Positions 6,363 to 8,843 of a stretch of DNA of 8,843 nucleotides are shown here, in pieces (the first letter of the stretch is position 1; each line of letters begins with the position of its first letter). Under the pieces are notes generated by a model. That model did not search any database. It saw only the letters and a list, made by a program, of their open reading frames with translations, and was not told where the DNA came from. This stretch comes from Hyphomicrobiales bacterium. Lineage in GTDB: Bacteria; Pseudomonadota; Alphaproteobacteria; Rhizobiales; Beijerinckiaceae. A program made the translations under genes and the position numbers. The DNA lies in the NCBI GenBank assembly GCA_027489835.1, contig JAIXZF010000244.1, forward strand, positions 1 to 8,843, in the 5' to 3' direction.

Positions 6363-6379
6363 GGGCCGTATCGCGGCCC
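6363..6379 (+). terminator. Hairpin just after ispG
   Basis: GGGCCG-TATCG-CGGCCC forms a 6-bp stem with a 5-base loop, beginning 10 bases after the ispG stop. No T-run follows, so it is a weak terminator or an mRNA 3' end stabiliser. Confidence 0.35.
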
Positions 6380-6413
6380 GAAGCACTGTGCCTTTCCATG
6401 TCCGGCGAGCATG

Positions 6414-6435
6414 ACGGGCGCGCATTTGCGCCCGT
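6414..6435 (+). terminator. Candidate ispG terminator hairpin
   Basis: ACGGGCGC-GCATTT-GCGCCCGT is a perfect 8-bp stem with a 6-base loop in the ispG-kup gap. It lacks a T-tract, so any termination would be of the hairpin-only kind or Rho-assisted. A TATGCT at 6443-6448 just downstream is a possible kup -10, but no -35 partner stands out. Confidence 0.45.
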
Positions 6436-6494
6436 GCCGGGATATGCTAGAGCCTGCGGCCCTTTGTTGCAGCGCCGCATGAGCGGAGATCTTG

Positions 6495-8504
6495 ATGCCC
6501 CCCGACCAGGCGTCCCCGAAAGGGGATGAGCACAAGTTCGGCATCGGCGACGGGCCCTCGTCCGACGCTCACGGCCACGGCCACGGCCATGGCAAGGCCA
6601 GCTTCGCGGCGCTGGCGCTCGGCGCGCTGGGCGTTGTCTACGGAGACATTGGCACCAGCCCGCTCTATGCGCTGCGCGAGACCATCAACGCGGCGGTCAG
6701 CGGCCAGCTCGGCGCCCATGGTGGAGCCGGCGGCGGCCTCGAGCTGGCCCGAGCCGTCCCGCGCGACATCGTCATCGGCGTGCTGTCGCTGATCCTGTGG
6801 TCGCTCGTGCTCGTCGTCACCGTCAAATACGTCTTCATCCTGCTGCGCGCCGACAACAATGGCGAGGGCGGCACGCTCACACTCGTGGCGCTGGCTCAGA
6901 GGGCGGTCGGCAAGATGGAGAAGCGCGGCGGCGGCTGGGTCATCGCGCTCGGCATGCTGGGCGCGGCGCTGTTCTATGGCGACGCCGTCATCACCCCCGC
7001 GATTTCCGTGCTCTCGGCGGTCGAGGGCCTCAAGCTGGTGACGCCGGCCTTCGAGCCTTACGTGGTCTGGATCGCCTCGGCGATCCTGATCGGCCTGTTC
7101 GCGGTCCAGAGCCGGGGCACGCAGAATGTCGCCAACTGGTTCGGGCCGATCATGATGGTCTGGTTCCTGACCCTGGCAGGGCTGGGCATCTACCACATCC
7201 AGGACGATGTCGGCGTGTTCGCTTCGGTGAACCCGTGGTTCGGCGTCATGTTCTTCTTCAATCATCCCGGCGTGTCGCTGGTCGTGCTCGGCACGGTCTG
7301 CCTCGCTGTCACGGGGGCCGAGGCGCTCTACGCCGATATGGGCCATTTCGGGCGCGGCCCGATCCAGGGCGCCTGGATCTTCATGGTCTTCCCCGCCCTC
7401 TGGCTGAATTATCTCGGCCAGGGCGCGCTGATCCTCCATGACCCCAGCACCATCGACAACCCGTTCTACAAGCTGGCGCCGGACTTCCTGATCCTGCCGC
7501 TCGTGCTGCTGGCCACGCTGGCCACGATCATCGCCAGCCAGGCCGTCATCACCGGGGCCTTCTCGCTGACGCGGCAGGCCATCCAGCTTGGCATCCTGCC
7601 GCGCATGGACGTGCGCCACACCTCCGAGCAGACCTCCGGCCAGATCTACATGCCGCGCGTCAACTGGATCCTGCTGGTCGTTGTTCTTGCGCTGGTCTGG
7701 TCCTTCCGCTCGTCCTCCGGCCTCGCCAACGCCTACGGCATCTCCGTCTTCGGCGCGATGACGGTCGACGCGATCCTGGCCTTCATCGTCATCTGGAAGG
7801 GCTGGCGCTGGAGCCTTCTGGCAACCTCGGCGGTCATCCTTCCGCTGCTCGCCATCGACGTGGCCTTTTTCTCGGCCAACATGCTCAAGCTGTTCCATGG
7901 CGGCTTCGTGCCGGTGCTGCTGGCCGCCGTGCTCGTGGCGCTGATGGCGACCTGGATCAGGGGCTCCGCCATCCTGTTCGAGAAGACGCGCAAGGCGGAC
8001 GTGCCGCTGCTCGAATTGCTCGACATGCTGGCCAAGAGCCCGCCCCACAAGGTCAAGGGCACCGCCGTCTTCCTCACCGGCGATCCGGTGGTGGCGCCGG
8101 CCGCTCTCCTGCACAACCTCAAGCACAACAAGGTGCTGCACGAGAAGAACGCCATCCTCACCGTGCGCGCGCTGGACGTGCCCCGCATCTCGGACGATGA
8201 GCGCGTCCGCATCGAGCCCATTGTCGAGGGCTTCTGGAAGGTCGAGCTGCGCTACGGCTACATGGAGAGCCCGAACGTGCCCAAGGGCCTCGCCATCCTG
8301 CGCAAGCAGGGGTTGAAGTTCGACATCATGTCGACCTCGTTCTTCCTGTCGCGCCGGGCCATCAGGCCCTCCGCGACCTCCGGCATGCCGATGTGGCAGG
8401 ACAGGCTGTTCATCTCGATGGCCCGCAGCGCCACCGACGCGACGAGCTATTTCCAGATCCCCACCGGGCGGGTCGTCGAGGTCGGCACCCAGGTCACCGT
8501 TTGA
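6495..8504 (+). CDS. kup: Kup-family low-affinity potassium:proton symporter
   Basis: A 669-residue inner-membrane K+ uptake permease of the KUP/HAK/KT family. Signatures: GVVYGDIGTSPLYAL (residues 46-60) in the first membrane helix, N-N-G-E-G-G-T (121-127) and Y-G-D-A-V-I-T-P-A-I-S-V-L-S-A-V-E-G-L (161-179). About twelve hydrophobic helices span residues about 36-490, followed by a soluble C-terminal domain of about 180 residues. E. coli Kup is 622 residues, so length is normal. The start is ATG 6495, with GGAGA at 6485-6489 and a 5-base spacer; the TTG just before it is too close to that site. The cytoplasmic N terminus carries four His-Gly pairs (26-33), which is mildly unusual. It is transcribed alone and ends 18 bp from the convergent prenyl synthase gene. 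Bacterial genomes often hold several kup copies; whether this is the only one cannot be seen. Confidence 0.96.
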   Translation: MPPDQASPKGDEHKFGIGDGPSSDAHGHGHGHGKASFAALALGALGVVYGDIGTSPLYALRETINAAVSGQLGAHGGAGGGLELARAVPRDIVIGVLSLILWSLVLVVTVKYVFILLRADNNGEGGTLTLVALAQRAVGKMEKRGGGWVIALGMLGAALFYGDAVITPAISVLSAVEGLKLVTPAFEPYVVWIASAILIGLFAVQSRGTQNVANWFGPIMMVWFLTLAGLGIYHIQDDVGVFASVNPWFGVMFFFNHPGVSLVVLGTVCLAVTGAEALYADMGHFGRGPIQGAWIFMVFPALWLNYLGQGALILHDPSTIDNPFYKLAPDFLILPLVLLATLATIIASQAVITGAFSLTRQAIQLGILPRMDVRHTSEQTSGQIYMPRVNWILLVVVLALVWSFRSSSGLANAYGISVFGAMTVDAILAFIVIWKGWRWSLLATSAVILPLLAIDVAFFSANMLKLFHGGFVPVLLAAVLVALMATWIRGSAILFEKTRKADVPLLELLDMLAKSPPHKVKGTAVFLTGDPVVAPAALLHNLKHNKVLHEKNAILTVRALDVPRISDDERVRIEPIVEGFWKVELRYGYMESPNVPKGLAILRKQGLKFDIMSTSFFLSRRAIRPSATSGMPMWQDRLFISMARSATDATSYFQIPTGRVVEVGTQVTV

Positions 8505-8522
8505 GGGCTTGCCTTCCGCGCC

Positions 8523-8843
8523 TCAGCTGGTGCGGGAGGCGGCGAAGCGCGCCGCCGCCCTCAGCATGTCGCCTTCCGGCCCGAAGCGCCTGAGCGCGCC
8601 CACTGCGTCGGCCGCCAGCCTGTCGCGCTCCGCCCGCGCCGCGTCGAGCCCAATAGCGGCCACCAGCGTTGCCTTGCCGGCCTCCGCGTCCTTGGCCGTG
8701 GCCTTGCCCATCGCCTCCGCGCTGGCCTCGACGTCGAGCACGTCGTCGGCCACCTGGAAGGCCGCGCCGAGCGCCTGGCCGAACGTGGCGAGCGCCATGC
8801 GCTGCGGCAGCCGGGCCTTCCCCAGGATCGCGCCCATCTCGAC
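8523..8843 (-). CDS. Polyprenyl diphosphate synthase, C-terminal part (IspA-like, cut by window edge)
   Basis: The last 106 residues of a trans-isoprenyl diphosphate synthase; the gene continues beyond the right edge, so the N-terminal two-thirds, including the first Asp-rich motif, is not seen. The second Asp-rich motif is present as F-Q-V-A-D-D-V-L-D, which binds the magnesium-coordinated allylic or isopentenyl diphosphate. It is followed by a Gly-Lys-Ala-Thr pair of segments (G-K-A-T-A-K-D, G-K-A-T-L-V-A-A-I-G) in the place of the N-K-x-T-Y region of IspA-type farnesyl/geranylgeranyl synthases, and a short arginine-rich end. These enzymes condense IPP onto DMAPP, downstream of the MEP pathway in which IspG acts. 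The product chain length (C15 or C20) cannot be judged without the first Asp-rich motif. Convergent with kup, 18 bp apart, with no visible terminator between them. Confidence 0.87.
   Translation of the reverse strand, partial: VEMGAILGKARLPQRMALATFGQALGAAFQVADDVLDVEASAEAMGKATAKDAEAGKATLVAAIGLDAARAERDRLAADAVGALRRFGPEGDMLRAAARFAASRTS

Noticed and set aside
3439..6414. A 991-codon open frame on + through the antisense of ureF/ureE and an alternative frame of ispG
   Set aside because: It has no family resemblance, overlaps three certain genes, and arises from the scarcity of stop codons in GC-rich DNA.
6447..8141. A 564-codon open frame opposite kup
   Set aside because: Composition rich in Arg, Asp, Glu, His and Gln with no fold pattern is the expected antisense image of a hydrophobic transporter gene.

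Overview
The window is a GC-rich, densely packed stretch of ordinary chromosome-like DNA. Gene content and codon use (strong G/C at third positions) suggest an alphaproteobacterium, probably Hyphomicrobiales (Bosea/Methylobacterium-like). That placement is an inference from protein style; no rRNA or other marker is present. I see no mobile element, CRISPR array, tRNA or phage gene.

Layout, left to right. (1) 1-271 is a non-coding leader, followed by a zinc cytidine/dCMP-deaminase-like gene on + (272-877) whose last 54 codons run antisense into the next gene. (2) A minus-strand operon of three small enzyme-like genes reads VOC (2024-1593), DUF1428 (1568-1200), PhnB-type VOC (1203-715). It diverges from an HxlR-family regulator with an SCP2-like C-terminal domain on + (2085-2777). 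The 60-bp divergent gap holds a near-consensus sigma-70 promoter, and its position suggests that the hxlR mRNA is leaderless. (3) The urease nickel-loading accessory genes ureE-ureF-ureG lie on minus (4881-2780) without ureABC or ureD beside them. UreE carries an exceptionally long histidine-rich tail, and a strong hairpin fills the ureE-ureF gap. (4) ispG (5060-6352, +) diverges from ureE across a 178-bp gap that contains three successive inverted repeats. (5) kup, a potassium uptake permease, lies on + (6495-8504). (6) The C-terminal end of a polyprenyl (farnesyl/geranylgeranyl) diphosphate synthase lies on minus, cut by the right edge.

How the genes work together. UreE, UreF and UreG are expected to insert nickel into an apo-urease encoded elsewhere. 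IspG (MEP pathway) and the prenyl synthase both act in isoprenoid synthesis but are separated by kup and are not co-transcribed. The HxlR/VOC/DUF1428 block looks like a self-contained, locally regulated small-molecule response module of unknown substrate. I found no clearly new multi-gene system. The most unusual items are the UreE tail and its repeats, the ureE-ureF hairpin, the leaderless hxlR promoter and the antisense 3' overlap of the deaminase.
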